From: Cellvibrionaceae bacterium
GTDB taxonomy: Bacteria > Pseudomonadota > Gammaproteobacteria > Pseudomonadales > Cellvibrionaceae
Assembly: GCA_021151695.1 (NCBI GenBank)
Contig: JAGKWU010000008.1
Span: forward strand, 186,001-250,000
Direction of reading: 5' to 3'
DNA: 64,000 bases
Of this stretch, positions 45,216 through 55,400 are shown in pieces. How positions within the stretch are numbered: the stretch's first letter is position 1; every line of letters starts with the position of its first letter. The notes beneath the pieces are model-generated. The model searched no databases and had not been told where the DNA came from. It saw only the letters and a program-made list of their open reading frames with translations. Position numbers and translations under genes: made by a program.

Positions 45216-45994
45216 AATCTCTCGATTTTATGATCATAGGTGCCCAAAAGGCCGGCACTACTGCACTCAGTCATTTTTTGGCTCAACACCCTGCTATTTG
45301 CATGGCGGCAGGCAAAGAGGTGCATTTATTTGACGCATTTGATTACTCCCCTAATTGGTCTGTAGCTCAAATCAATGCCCGCTATGCGCCAAGCTTCACT
45401 CAGGCGAACGAGCACTGCCTGTGGGGTGAGGCTACGCCCATTTACCTGTACAGGCCCGATATAATTCCCGAACTGAAACGTTATAATCCACAGCTGAAAT
45501 TGATTGTCATGCTGCGTGACCCTATCGAGCGGGCGCTATCACAACACGCCATGGAATATGGGCGGGGCAACGATTCGCTGCCGTTGTGGCTGGCCTTATT
45601 GCTTGAGCCTGTGCGTCTGTTGTGTGCCCATGGTCGCCAGAAAGATATCGCTATTCGTTGTCATTCCTATAGCGATCGCGGCATCTACGATACGCAGCTT
45701 CGCCGGCTGAACAAATATTTTAATTCTGATCAATTTTTGATTATCGAAAACTCAGCGCTGAAATCTGACCACGCCGGGACACTGGCGAAGATTTTTGCGT
45801 TTTTAGGTGTGGATGATCAACTATCCATACCGCCAGAGCAGATATTTCGCGGTGATTACCCGTCTGATGATAAGAGTATTGGGCGTCGACTCCTAAAAAA
45901 ATGCCTGGCTTTGCGGTTTTATTGGGCGAACCGCCGCTTGAAAAAAACATTGTTACAAATGGGCTATAGCCCCGATTGGCCCTGGTTGCGATAA
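45212..45994 (+). CDS. Sulfotransferase domain protein (heparan N-deacetylase/N-sulfotransferase-like)
   Basis: The 260-residue enzyme has a PAPS loop GAQKAGTTAL at residues 10-19. KEVHLFD follows, and the 3'-phosphate motif is LIVMLRDPIERALSQHAMEY. SYSDRGIYDTQLRR, before the C-terminal third, is typical of this group, which sulfates polysaccharides. It is coupled to the upstream sulfotransferase. Two different paralogues suggest two acceptor positions. Confidence 0.9.
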   Translation: MKSLDFMIIGAQKAGTTALSHFLAQHPAICMAAGKEVHLFDAFDYSPNWSVAQINARYAPSFTQANEHCLWGEATPIYLYRPDIIPELKRYNPQLKLIVMLRDPIERALSQHAMEYGRGNDSLPLWLALLLEPVRLLCAHGRQKDIAIRCHSYSDRGIYDTQLRRLNKYFNSDQFLIIENSALKSDHAGTLAKIFAFLGVDDQLSIPPEQIFRGDYPSDDKSIGRRLLKKCLALRFYWANRRLKKTLLQMGYSPDWPWLR

Positions 45995-46034
45995 TCCTGC
46001 GGGCTCGAATTGAATGCCGAAGTGGAATTCCCAT

Positions 46035-46943
46035 ATGTCAGAAAAAACAACTGCAAATAAAGCGCGACGCAAAGGTATAGTCCTGGCCGGTGGCTCAGGT
46101 ACGCGCCTTTATCCGCTGACCAAGGCGATCAGCAAGCAAATAGTGCCTATTTACGATAAACCGATGATTTACTATCCACTCACCACGCTTATGTTGGCGG
46201 GTATTCGCGATATTTTAATTATCTCGACGCCGCGCGACCTTCCCACCTACAAAGAATTGTTGGGCGATGGCAGTGATTGGGGAATTAATATCGAATATGC
46301 CGAGCAGCCTTCGCCGGATGGTTTGGCCCAGGCATTTATTATCGGCGAACAATTTATCGGCTCCGACAGCTGCGCGCTGGTGCTAGGTGACAATATTTAC
46401 TACGCCCATGACTTTTCCCGCTTGCTGCAAAGTGCGGACAAGCGTACAGAGGGAGCGACAGTCTTTGGCTACCATGTCGACGATGCGCGCGCCTACGGTG
46501 TAGTAGAGTTTGATGATGTGGGTAATGTGCTTTCTATTGAAGAAAAACCAGCCCAGCCTAAATCCAAATACGCAGTGACCGGCCTTTATTTTTACGACAA
46601 CAGCGTGAGTGATATCGCCAAGTCGATCAAGCCATCCGCGCGTGGTGAGCTGGAAATTACCGATGTTAACAAAACCTATCTGGAGCGCGGTCAGCTGACC
46701 GTGGAATTGCTTGGGCGCGGCGCGGCCTGGCTGGATACCGGCACTCACGACAATTTGCTGGCGGCGAGCCAATTTATTCAAACCATTGAAAAGCGTCAGG
46801 GCCTGAAAGTAGCTTGCCCTGAAGAGATAGCTTATCGCATGGGTTATATCGACAAGGCGCAATTGTTACGCCTTGCGGAGCCTTTATTGAAAAGTGGCTA
46901 CGGCCAGTATTTGGTTGAAATCAGTAACGACAGAGTTTTTTAA
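46035..46943 (+). CDS. rmlA: Glucose-1-phosphate thymidylyltransferase
   Basis: The 302-residue nucleotidyltransferase makes dTDP-glucose, the first step to dTDP-L-rhamnose. GGSGTRLYPLT lies at residues 19-29; also present are KPMIYYPL, LGDNIYY and EEKPAQPKS. The N-terminus is about 10 residues longer than usual. I chose the ATG at 46035 with AAGTGGAA upstream; one at 46014 is also in frame. It overlaps rmlC by one base and heads rmlA-C-D-B. Confidence 0.96.
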   Translation: MSEKTTANKARRKGIVLAGGSGTRLYPLTKAISKQIVPIYDKPMIYYPLTTLMLAGIRDILIISTPRDLPTYKELLGDGSDWGINIEYAEQPSPDGLAQAFIIGEQFIGSDSCALVLGDNIYYAHDFSRLLQSADKRTEGATVFGYHVDDARAYGVVEFDDVGNVLSIEEKPAQPKSKYAVTGLYFYDNSVSDIAKSIKPSARGELEITDVNKTYLERGQLTVELLGRGAAWLDTGTHDNLLAASQFIQTIEKRQGLKVACPEEIAYRMGYIDKAQLLRLAEPLLKSGYGQYLVEISNDRVF

Positions 46944-47491
46944 TGCAAGTTATCAAAACCGCAATTCCCGATGTGCTTATCTTCAAGCCAAAAACCTTTG
47001 GTGATGAGCGCGGCTATTTTATGGAAACCTTTCGTGAGCAGTGGTTGCTCGACCAAGGGGTAAATATCAATTTTGTGCAAGATAACCAAAGCAGCTCCGG
47101 TAAGCACGTGCTGCGCGGATTGCATTATCAGTTGCATCGGCCCCAAGGGAAATTGGTGCGTGTAATTAGTGGTGAAGTGTTTGATGTGGCGGTGGATTTG
47201 CGTCGCTCCTCGCCAACCTTTGGTAAATCAGTAGCGACAATTTTATCGGCGGAAAATAAGCACATCTTCTGGATACCGCCAGGTTTTGCCCATGGTTTTC
47301 TGGTGTTAAGTGAGAGTGCGGAATTTTGCTACAAGTGCACGGCCTACTATGCGCCGGAACATGATCGCAGCCTTTTATGGAGCGATCCCACGCTCGATAT
47401 TCCCTGGCCACAAGTAGATAAAGATAAATTAATTCTTTCTGCCAAGGATCGTGCAGGCCGGCTGTTGAGCGATGCCGAGGTTTACGAGTGA
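46943..47491 (+). CDS. rmlC: dTDP-4-dehydrorhamnose 3,5-epimerase
   Basis: This 182-residue cupin epimerase has DERGYFMETF, the catalytic His61 in RGLHYQ, GKLVRVISGEVFDVAVDLR and the C-terminal WSDPTLDIPWP. It converts dTDP-4-keto-6-deoxyglucose to the L-lyxo form. The stop overlaps the GTG start of rmlD. Confidence 0.96.
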   Translation: MQVIKTAIPDVLIFKPKTFGDERGYFMETFREQWLLDQGVNINFVQDNQSSSGKHVLRGLHYQLHRPQGKLVRVISGEVFDVAVDLRRSSPTFGKSVATILSAENKHIFWIPPGFAHGFLVLSESAEFCYKCTAYYAPEHDRSLLWSDPTLDIPWPQVDKDKLILSAKDRAGRLLSDAEVYE

Positions 47492-48366
47492 AAGTATTAA
47501 TCACAGGCGCCAATGGCCAGCTGGGTGATGCGCTACAAAAAACCGGAGCCAATTTTATTGCGAAACACGGTGCGCAAATTATTGCGTTGACGCGCGCAGA
47601 CTGTGACTTGACTCAGGCATGGTCCATTGCCTCGGTGTTGGATAAATTTGTACCTGATGCAATTATTAACGCCGCTGCCTATACCGCGGTAGACAGAGCG
47701 GAAAATGATGCAGACGGTGCTTATCAGGTAAATGCGGCAGCGGTAAAGCAACTGGCAATCTGGGCGCAGCAGCATCGTGTACCGCTGATTCAGGTCTCTA
47801 CGGATTTTATTTTTGATGGTCAAAAGGCAAGCCCTTATCAAACAGACGATGCTGCAAATCCTTTGGGTGTGTACGGTCAGACCAAATATCAGGGCGAAAC
47901 CTTTGCGCTGAGTGAGTGTGAAAGTGCCTATGTGGTTCGTACTGGTTGGGTGTATAGCGAACACGGCAATAATTTTGTCAAAACTATTTTGCGTTTGGCG
48001 CATGAGCGCGAGCAGTTGACAATTATTGCTGACCAGGTGGGGACGCCAACTTATGCCCGCCATCTGGCGCAGATGATTTGGCAATTGCTGGATCAGCGTC
48101 CGCAACAAAAGGTATGGCATTTCTCCGATGCAGGTGTAGCCAGTTGGTACGATTTTGCGGTTGCCATTATTGATGAGGCAGTAACGTTGAATTTGCTGGA
48201 TCGCACTCCCGCCATCAAGCCTATTACTACCGCTGATTATCCAACACCGGCTCGCCGCCCGCCTTACAGTGTGCTTGATAAAACTGCCAGCTGGCAGCAA
48301 TTGGAAGTAACACCTGTACATTGGCGCAGTGCGCTCATCAACATGCTGCACGCACTGACTCGTTAG
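47488..48366 (+). CDS. rmlD: dTDP-4-dehydrorhamnose reductase
   Basis: The 292-residue SDR-family reductase has ITGANGQLG at residues 5-13, AAYTAVDRAE, the STDFIFDG strand and YGQTKYQGE with the Tyr-x3-Lys pair. It makes dTDP-L-rhamnose. The start is GTG at 47488, overlapping the rmlC stop by four bases. Confidence 0.95.
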   Translation: MKVLITGANGQLGDALQKTGANFIAKHGAQIIALTRADCDLTQAWSIASVLDKFVPDAIINAAAYTAVDRAENDADGAYQVNAAAVKQLAIWAQQHRVPLIQVSTDFIFDGQKASPYQTDDAANPLGVYGQTKYQGETFALSECESAYVVRTGWVYSEHGNNFVKTILRLAHEREQLTIIADQVGTPTYARHLAQMIWQLLDQRPQQKVWHFSDAGVASWYDFAVAIIDEAVTLNLLDRTPAIKPITTADYPTPARRPPYSVLDKTASWQQLEVTPVHWRSALINMLHALTR

Positions 48367-48415
48367 TGCGCGGCTAAAATTTTTTATTTGATACAACTTT
48401 CCAGATACAACAGCC

Positions 48416-49447
48416 ATGAAAAAAATGCTTGTCACCGGCGGTGCCGGATTTATTGGTTCGAATTTTTGCCACTATTGGTTGCGGCAACATCCACAGGATC
48501 AGCTGATTGTATTGGATGCCCTGACCTATGCCGGCCATCGTGAAAATGTTGCGGTGCTTGAATCGCAGGGTTTGGTATTTGTGCAGGGTGATATAGGCGA
48601 TCAGCAGTTAGTAGATGAGCTTTTTGCGCACTACAGTATAAATACAGTTGTTCACTTTGCCGCTGAGTCCCATGTGGATCGCTCCATCTCTGGTCCCGAT
48701 GCTTTTATCCAGACCAATGTGTTGGGTACACACAATCTGTTAAAAGTTGCCAAAAAATATTGGTTAGATGCCGGGGCTACAGAACATAGATTTCACCACG
48801 TCTCTACCGATGAAGTTTATGGTTCGCTCACAGATGATGCTCCAGCATTTACCGAGTCCACCGCCTTCGCACCCAACTCGCCTTACTCAGCATCCAAGGC
48901 TGCCTCTGATCATCTGGTGCGCGCTTATCATCACACCTATGGCTTGCAGGTCACGACAAGCAATTGCTCTAACAATTATGGCCCCTATCAGGACAATGAA
49001 AAATTAATTCCCCTGATCATTAAAAATATTCTGCACGGAAAATACCTGCCCATTTATGGCGATGGTAAAAACATTCGCGACTGGCTTTACGTGGAAGACC
49101 ACTGTCGTGCGATAGATTTGATTTTACAGCGCGGTCGTGTGGGTGAGGTGTACAACGTCGGTGGCGAAAACGAATGGCGCAATATAGATATAGTTCATCT
49201 TATTTGCGATCTGGTTGATCAAGCTTTGTTGGCCGCGCCCGAGCTGTTGGTTCGCTTTCCTGAGGCGCCTTGTGCGCAGCAAAAATCCGCTCGCTCGCTG
49301 ATAACGTTTGTAACGGATCGACCAGGCCATGATCGTCGCTACGCCATCGATCCGGGTAAGTGTCACGCAGAGCTGGATTATCGTCCGCACGAAAGTTTCG
49401 AAACCGGGATTCAAAAAACCATCGACTGGATGCTGGCCAACCAATAA
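48416..49447 (+). CDS. rmlB: dTDP-glucose 4,6-dehydratase
   Basis: The 343-residue SDR enzyme has TGGAGFIGSNF, HFAAESHVDRSI, VSTDEVYG and YSASKAASDH, all classic RmlB segments. It completes the set needed for dTDP-L-rhamnose. It follows rmlD after 49 bases and precedes the ABC exporter genes. Confidence 0.96.
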   Translation: MKKMLVTGGAGFIGSNFCHYWLRQHPQDQLIVLDALTYAGHRENVAVLESQGLVFVQGDIGDQQLVDELFAHYSINTVVHFAAESHVDRSISGPDAFIQTNVLGTHNLLKVAKKYWLDAGATEHRFHHVSTDEVYGSLTDDAPAFTESTAFAPNSPYSASKAASDHLVRAYHHTYGLQVTTSNCSNNYGPYQDNEKLIPLIIKNILHGKYLPIYGDGKNIRDWLYVEDHCRAIDLILQRGRVGEVYNVGGENEWRNIDIVHLICDLVDQALLAAPELLVRFPEAPCAQQKSARSLITFVTDRPGHDRRYAIDPGKCHAELDYRPHESFETGIQKTIDWMLANQ

Positions 49448-49458
49448 TAAGGGTGATT

Positions 49459-50250
49459 ATGTTTTCACAAGCCTGGAAACACAGGTTGCTGATCTGGCAA
49501 CTGCTCAAACGCGATATTCAGTCGCGCTATCGCGGCTCTGCACTGGGCTTGTTGTGGTCGTTGGTCACGCCAGTCATTATGTTGTCTATTTATACCTTTG
49601 TTTTTCAACAGGTGTTCAAGGCGCGTTGGAATGATCATCAGGGCGAAACCACCTTGGGATTTGCGGTGATTTTATTTTTGGGCTTGAGTATTAGCACGCT
49701 GCTATCAGATATATTAAACAAATCGCCAACATTGATAGTGGGAAATCCTAATTACGTAAAAAAAATTGTATTTCCTTTAGAGATATTGTCCTGGATTACG
49801 TTGTTCAGTGGCATTTTCACCTTTCTGACCAATTTTATTCTACTGTTAGTCTTAATTCTCTCAGAGCTGAAAACAATTCCACTGACTGCTCTTTTGCTTC
49901 CGCTTATTTTGGCTCCCTATTGCATTCTCTTGCTTGGCGTTTCCTGGATATTGGCAGCTTTGGGTGTTTATCTGCGCGATATACAGCAAGTCACGGGGAC
50001 GTTGGCAACGCTGTTACTATTTCTCAGTCCGGTATTTTATTCCGCCGATGCTTTGCCTGCATCTGTGCGCACCTGGGTTTTTTTGAATCCGCTTTCCTAT
50101 GTGGTGGAGGCCAGTCGCGCTGTATTGATTTATGGTCGCTTGCCTGATTTTGTCGGATTGATAATTTATTCTGGAGCAGCCTTGCTGGTGGCGTTGGCCG
50201 GGTATTGGTTCTTCCGTAAAGTGCGTCCCGGCTTTGCCGACGTAATTTAG
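49459..50250 (+). CDS. wzm: ABC-2 polysaccharide export permease (Wzm)
   Basis: The 263-residue inner-membrane permease has about six transmembrane segments and the ABC-2 signature QLLKRDIQSRYRGSALGLLWSL at the N-terminus and FLSPVFYSADALP near the end. With Wzt it exports lipid-linked polysaccharide such as O-antigen or capsule. The ATG at 49459 follows AAGGGTG; the frame extends upstream into rmlB but that part is not membrane-like. Confidence 0.93.
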   Translation: MFSQAWKHRLLIWQLLKRDIQSRYRGSALGLLWSLVTPVIMLSIYTFVFQQVFKARWNDHQGETTLGFAVILFLGLSISTLLSDILNKSPTLIVGNPNYVKKIVFPLEILSWITLFSGIFTFLTNFILLLVLILSELKTIPLTALLLPLILAPYCILLLGVSWILAALGVYLRDIQQVTGTLATLLLFLSPVFYSADALPASVRTWVFLNPLSYVVEASRAVLIYGRLPDFVGLIIYSGAALLVALAGYWFFRKVRPGFADVI

Positions 50251-50259
50251 GAGTGAATC

Positions 50260-51507
50260 ATGATTAAGGTTGCAAATGTCTCTAAAACTTATCTGGTGTG
50301 GCAAACACCAATCAGCCGGTTGTTGGTGCCTATTATTGTTCGACTTTTTCGTCGCTGGCGACCAGCTTATGCCGAACATATATTGGCGCGTTATTGCCAA
50401 CCTGTTGAAGCGCTTACAAATATCAGCTTTCAAGTGGCGTCGGGCGATAGTCTGGGCATTATTGGGTTAAACGGCAGTGGAAAAAGTACACTGCTACAAA
50501 TCATCGCTGGCACATTACAGCCATCATCAGGCAAGGTTGAACTCAAGGGGCGTGTTGCTGCGCTATTGGAATTGGGCAGCGGTTTTGATCCCGAGTTTAC
50601 CGGACGTGAAAATGTATTTATCAATGCCGCTATTCTGGGGCTTACTCGCAGTGAAATAGAAGCGCGTTACCAAGCTATAGTGACTTTCGCCGATATTGGT
50701 GATTTTATTGATCGGCCAGTCAAAACCTATAGCTCAGGCATGATGGTGCGCTTGGCCTTCGCAGTGCAGGTGCACGTTGATCCCGATGTGTTAATTGTGG
50801 ATGAAGCGCTTTCAGTAGGTGATGCGCGCTTTCAGGCAAAGGCGCTTGCGAAGATTGAAGAAATTTTAAAGCGTGGCACAACCTTATTGTTCGTTGGCCA
50901 CGACTTGGGTGCTGTACGCTCATTTTGTAATAGAGCAATGCTGTTGGAGCGCGGCCAAATTGTAAAAAGTGGTATTCCTGATGATGTGATTACGGAATAT
51001 CTGTATGTGGTGCAAAAAGATCGTCTGCAAGAGTTGGGTTCGCGCGCAAAATTGGAGCGTCGGGAGAAGGGGTTTGCTGCGCAAGGTTTTGATATAGATA
51101 GTGCTGAATTTGTTAATCATGGCACTCACGCTGCGTTGGAGTTCGACAGCGAGGTCATACTTGCTATTGATGTTGTTATGACAGAGACAATAAGTGCTCC
51201 TTTTGTCATTGTTGATGTCATTGATAATCGCGGCATGTTGCTTGGTGGGCGACGTATTGCCGTTCCTGCCTTCAACGGAACGCGTCAGTTAAATGTAAGG
51301 ATGCGGTGCAATTACCAGAAGGGTATATATCGCTTCAGGATACGTTTGGTGAGTGCTCCCAGTGTGGAAAGTACACTGCTTATGAGCCGCTATGACGACT
51401 TGTTATCGATTGAAATGATTGATGATGTTCGACACAAGTTTAGCGGAATGTTCCCGTTGCCCATGGAATTTTCCTGGCATTGTGAATCCAGCAACCTGAA
51501 GGATTAA
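50260..51507 (+). CDS. wzt: ABC polysaccharide export ATPase with C-terminal substrate domain (Wzt)
   Basis: The 415-residue ATPase has Walker A GLNGSGKST at residues 69-77, signature YSSGMMVRLAFA, and Walker B VLIVDEAL near 177. LSVGDARFQAKA is the H-loop-side segment typical of Wzt/TagH. Residues about 275-410 form an extra beta domain like the Wzt C-domain, which in E. coli O9a recognises the modified non-reducing end of the finished chain. This implies that chains here carry a terminal modification. Confidence 0.92.
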   Translation: MIKVANVSKTYLVWQTPISRLLVPIIVRLFRRWRPAYAEHILARYCQPVEALTNISFQVASGDSLGIIGLNGSGKSTLLQIIAGTLQPSSGKVELKGRVAALLELGSGFDPEFTGRENVFINAAILGLTRSEIEARYQAIVTFADIGDFIDRPVKTYSSGMMVRLAFAVQVHVDPDVLIVDEALSVGDARFQAKALAKIEEILKRGTTLLFVGHDLGAVRSFCNRAMLLERGQIVKSGIPDDVITEYLYVVQKDRLQELGSRAKLERREKGFAAQGFDIDSAEFVNHGTHAALEFDSEVILAIDVVMTETISAPFVIVDVIDNRGMLLGGRRIAVPAFNGTRQLNVRMRCNYQKGIYRFRIRLVSAPSVESTLLMSRYDDLLSIEMIDDVRHKFSGMFPLPMEFSWHCESSNLKD

Positions 51508-51512
51508 TTGTT

Positions 51513-52415
51513 ATGAGAGCTATTGCCGATCAATTCCAGATAAAAGTTTTATGGCATGCGTCACGCGCCCTGGTTGCCGGCCGCAGTTACATATTGCAGC
51601 GCGGCAGTGATCGGCTGATGTTCACTGTGACGGCCATTAAATATCGCGTCCAGATTGAAGGTGGCGAGCATTTATCGGCAACGCATATTGATGCTGGCGA
51701 GCAGGCGGTGGTAAATATAAGTACGGCATCTTTGATCGGTTTCAATTCGCAGGATGCTGCCTTCGATATATTGGATAGCCAATCGCTTGAGCTATTGGGG
51801 CAAGGCACTATTGAATTCGCATTGCATCGCTCCACCAATATTCGCTGGCAGCAGGTAACTATCGACAAACAGACTCGCGCCACTTTGAAAAATCAAGCTC
51901 CGCGTTGCATTTGGTTTACTGGCTTGTCTGGCTCTGGCAAATCGACTATTGCCAATTTGCTTGAAAAACGTTTGTACGAACAGGGTTTGCATACCTACTT
52001 GCTTGATGGCGATAACCTTCGCCATGGGCTCAACCGCGATTTGGGCTTTACCGAAGCGGATCGCGTGGAAAATATTCGGCGTGTATCTGAAGTGGCGCGC
52101 CTGATGGTGGATGCGGGCTTAATCGCAATTGCCTCTTTTATTTCACCCTATACCGCCGAGCGCACTGCTGCGCGAAAGTTATTTGCCGACGGTGAATTTA
52201 TAGAAGTGTTTGTAGATACACCTTTGAGCGAATGCGAGAAGCGAGATGTTAAAGGCCTTTATGCAAAAGCCAGGCGTGGAGAACTCAAAAATTTCACCGG
52301 AATTGACAGCGCTTATGAGCGTCCGGAACGACCTGAACTGACGCTGGATACCTGCCATCACTCGGCAGAAGAATGTGTTGAGAAAATTGTCAGTTTTTTG
52401 AAATTATCGAAATAA
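51513..52415 (+). CDS. APS kinase (CysC) fused to an orphan CysN-type beta-barrel
   Basis: The product has 300 residues. Residues about 125-300 are a CysC domain: P-loop GLSGSGKST at 137-145, LLDGDNLRHGLNRDLGF, and FISPYTAERTAARKL; it makes PAPS from APS. Residues 1-105 resemble the last EF-Tu-like barrel of CysN (VLWHASRALVAGRSYILQ, IKYRVQIEGGEHLSA). The GTPase part of CysN is absent. NodQ-type proteins are full CysN-CysC fusions, so this looks like a remnant or deletion derivative. It should supply PAPS to the sulfotransferases of the cluster. Confidence 0.87.
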   Translation: MRAIADQFQIKVLWHASRALVAGRSYILQRGSDRLMFTVTAIKYRVQIEGGEHLSATHIDAGEQAVVNISTASLIGFNSQDAAFDILDSQSLELLGQGTIEFALHRSTNIRWQQVTIDKQTRATLKNQAPRCIWFTGLSGSGKSTIANLLEKRLYEQGLHTYLLDGDNLRHGLNRDLGFTEADRVENIRRVSEVARLMVDAGLIAIASFISPYTAERTAARKLFADGEFIEVFVDTPLSECEKRDVKGLYAKARRGELKNFTGIDSAYERPERPELTLDTCHHSAEECVEKIVSFLKLSK

Positions 52416-52427
52416 CCTCTAGCCGGA

Positions 52428-55400
52428 ATGAAGCCAGTGGCGAAAAAGAAATTAGTGATTGTATTGGGTATGCATCGCAGTGGAACCAGTGCGGTGATGA
52501 ACGCATTGTCCTGTCTGGGCGTGCAGCAGGGCGATGATTTGTTGCCGCCCGGCGTGGATAATCCCAAAGGTTTTTTTGAAGACCGCGATTTGAATTTACT
52601 CAATATAGAAATGCTGGAATTTATCGGCAAGCAGTGGTTTAGTTTGTCGCTGGTTGAAGATGCCGACGTTGATATGCTGATTGCCAATGGCTATCTCGAT
52701 AAGGCGACAAAGCTCATTAGTGAGAAGATTCAGTCTTCTGCTCTTTTTGGCTTTAAAGATCCGCGCGTCTCCAAATTATTGAAATTCTGGAAGCTGGTTT
52801 TTGCCCATCTCGGTTACGAGGTGCATTATATTTTTTGCATACGCAACCCGCTCAGTGTTGCGCAATCCCTGCAAGCACGTAACAAGATCCCGTTAAAGAA
52901 AGGTTGCTGGTTGTGGCTGAGCTACAACCTGGCCATAGCAGCAGAAAGCCAGACGCCGTTGATTCCACTTGATTACGATCAACTGATGGAAACACCAGCA
53001 GAGCAAATTGACTATCTGGCGAAGGCGTTGGGGTTGACGGTGGACCCTATGCTGCAAGAAGAATTTATCGGCGGTTTCCTCGATAAAAATTTGCGTCATG
53101 CGCAGTACACCAAGACGGATTTGCTCGCCAGTGGTCAATGCCCTACTCCAGTTGCGGAATTTTATGAGTTGTTGATGGATTCGGCATCAATGACTAATGG
53201 CACTTTTTCTTCTGAATTGTCAGGGTTTTTTCACCAGCATCGCACAGAGTTGGGAGCTGAATTCGGTTTTCTGGATGCTTCGGATGCGTCAGTCGTCAAA
53301 TATTTTTACGAAACCACTCATGCAAAAGAATTGGCGCAGTTGGTTGATGAGCGAACGGCTTGGGCGAAAAGCCTTGAGCAATCTGTTGAGGAGCGAACCC
53401 GATGGGCACAAGATCTTGAGCAAGATCTGGAGCGCAGAACTGCCTGGGCTAAAAAGTTGGAACAGGAGGTTGAGGAAAGAACTACTTGGGCTAAAGGCCT
53501 TGAGCAGCAAGTGGAGGAGCGCACTACTTGGGCCAAAGGCCTTGAGCAGCAAGTGGAAGAGCGCACTGCTTGGACTAAATCGCTTGAACGTTCTCTCAAC
53601 GAAAAAGAGCAGCATCTACGGGTATTGGATGATGAGTTAATGAATGTGCGCCAACGCGAGCAACATGCTCGCGATGAGGGGGTGCAATTGAAATATGCGC
53701 TTGAACAAAGCCAGCGACAAGAAGCTGAGACGAAGCAGCGCTTATCTTCCGAGTTGGATCAATTAAATGCCCAGTACCAACAAATCATCAATTCCCATTC
53801 GTGGAAAATAACCATGCCGTTGCGAGTGGCTGCGCGATTGTTGCGAGGGGAAGTTCGTCTCGTATCAAATGTGGCTAAAGTAAAACTCCAGCGTTTAGCA
53901 AGGAAAGCTTATAAATCCTTGCCGGTAAACCGCCGTGTTAAGGATCTGCTGGCCAGCTGTTGTTATCGCGTTGCCGGTCCTATGTTTGAAGGGACGGTGC
54001 ATTATGAAATGTGGCGTCGCAGCCGCAGTAGTCATCTGCCGCAAGTTGTTGCGACCGGAACTATTGCGCGTGAAGATATAGAAGCAGCCTTGCACGATCT
54101 GGTGTTGCCGATTTCCGCCAAGCCCGTGGTATCGGTCGTCATCCCAAGCTACGGTAATTTGCCGGTAACATTGACCTGCCTGCTGTCGATTGCACGTCAT
54201 AAACCTGCTGTGGATATCGAAGTGATTGTTGTTGAGGATCACTCGCCGGATCATGAAATTCACTGGCTGCAAACAGTGAAAGGTTTGCGCTATGAAGTGC
54301 ATCCTGAAAATTTGGGTTTTGTTCGCTCTTGCAATCGCGCGGTGTCTTTTGCAAAGGGTGAGTTTGTTTATTTACTGAATAACGACACCGAAGTTACCGA
54401 GAATTGGCTGGACTCTTTGCTGGCTGTATTTGCTAGCCATAAAGATTGCGGCATGGTCGGTTCAAAGCTGGTATACCCGGATGGTCGATTGCAAGAAGCT
54501 GGCGGTATTTTATGGCGCGATGGCTCTGCGTGGAATTACGGCCGCCTGCAAAATCCTGATAACGCCGAATTCAATTATCTGAAAGAAGCAGACTATTGTT
54601 CCGGCGCATCGTTGTTGATCAGAAAGTCGCTTTTTGAAGAGCTGGGTTTATTTGATGAGCGTTATGTGCCAGCTTACTGTGAGGACTCAGATCTCGCCTT
54701 TAAAGTGCGAGCGGCGGGATTAAAACTTTATTACCAGCCAGCGTCGGTAATTGTGCATTACGAAGGTGTATCAAATGGTACCGATGTGCATGGCACAGGT
54801 ATCAAAGCTTATCAATTGGCCAATCAGAAAAAGCTGTTTGAAAAGTGGCAATCAGTGTTGGCGACTCACCCGGAAAATGCGCACCGTGTTTTTGCCGCGC
54901 GCGATAAAACCTTGCACAAAAACTGCGTGGTTATTATTGATCACTATGTCCCGCAGCCCGATCGGGACGCGGGCTCACGAACCATGTTTGCGTTTATTCA
55001 ATGTTTGTTGCAAATGGGCTGCAATGTGAAATTCTGGCCCGATAATCTTTGGTTCGATCCAGTGTATACACCGAGATTACAGCAGTTGGGTGTTGAGGTG
55101 ATTTACGGCCCTGAATATCGCGATGGTTTTGAAAATTGGTTGCGATCTTCGGAAGGGCAAGTGAGCCAGGTAATGCTAAGCCGGCCGCACATTGCCGAAG
55201 GTTACCTGTCTATCCTGAAAAAATTTCCCGATGTGCATGTGAGTTACTACGGCCACGATTTGCATTTTGCGCGCATGCAAAATGAGGCAATGTTGACTGG
55301 CGATAAATCGTTGATGAAGGATGCCGAGCGCTGTCTGCAACAAGAATTGTTGATTTGGAATTCGGTAGATGTGGTGCTCTATCCCTCAGACGAAGAGACT

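Noticed and set aside
47533..48435. 300-residue antisense frame over rmlD
   Set aside because: rmlD is unmistakable on the plus strand; the opposite frame is Cys/Arg/Ile-rich and matches nothing.
53343..53594. Possible assembly artefact from repeated 42-bp units
   Set aside because: Most units differ from each other and the frame stays open, so it is a true coiled-coil repeat.
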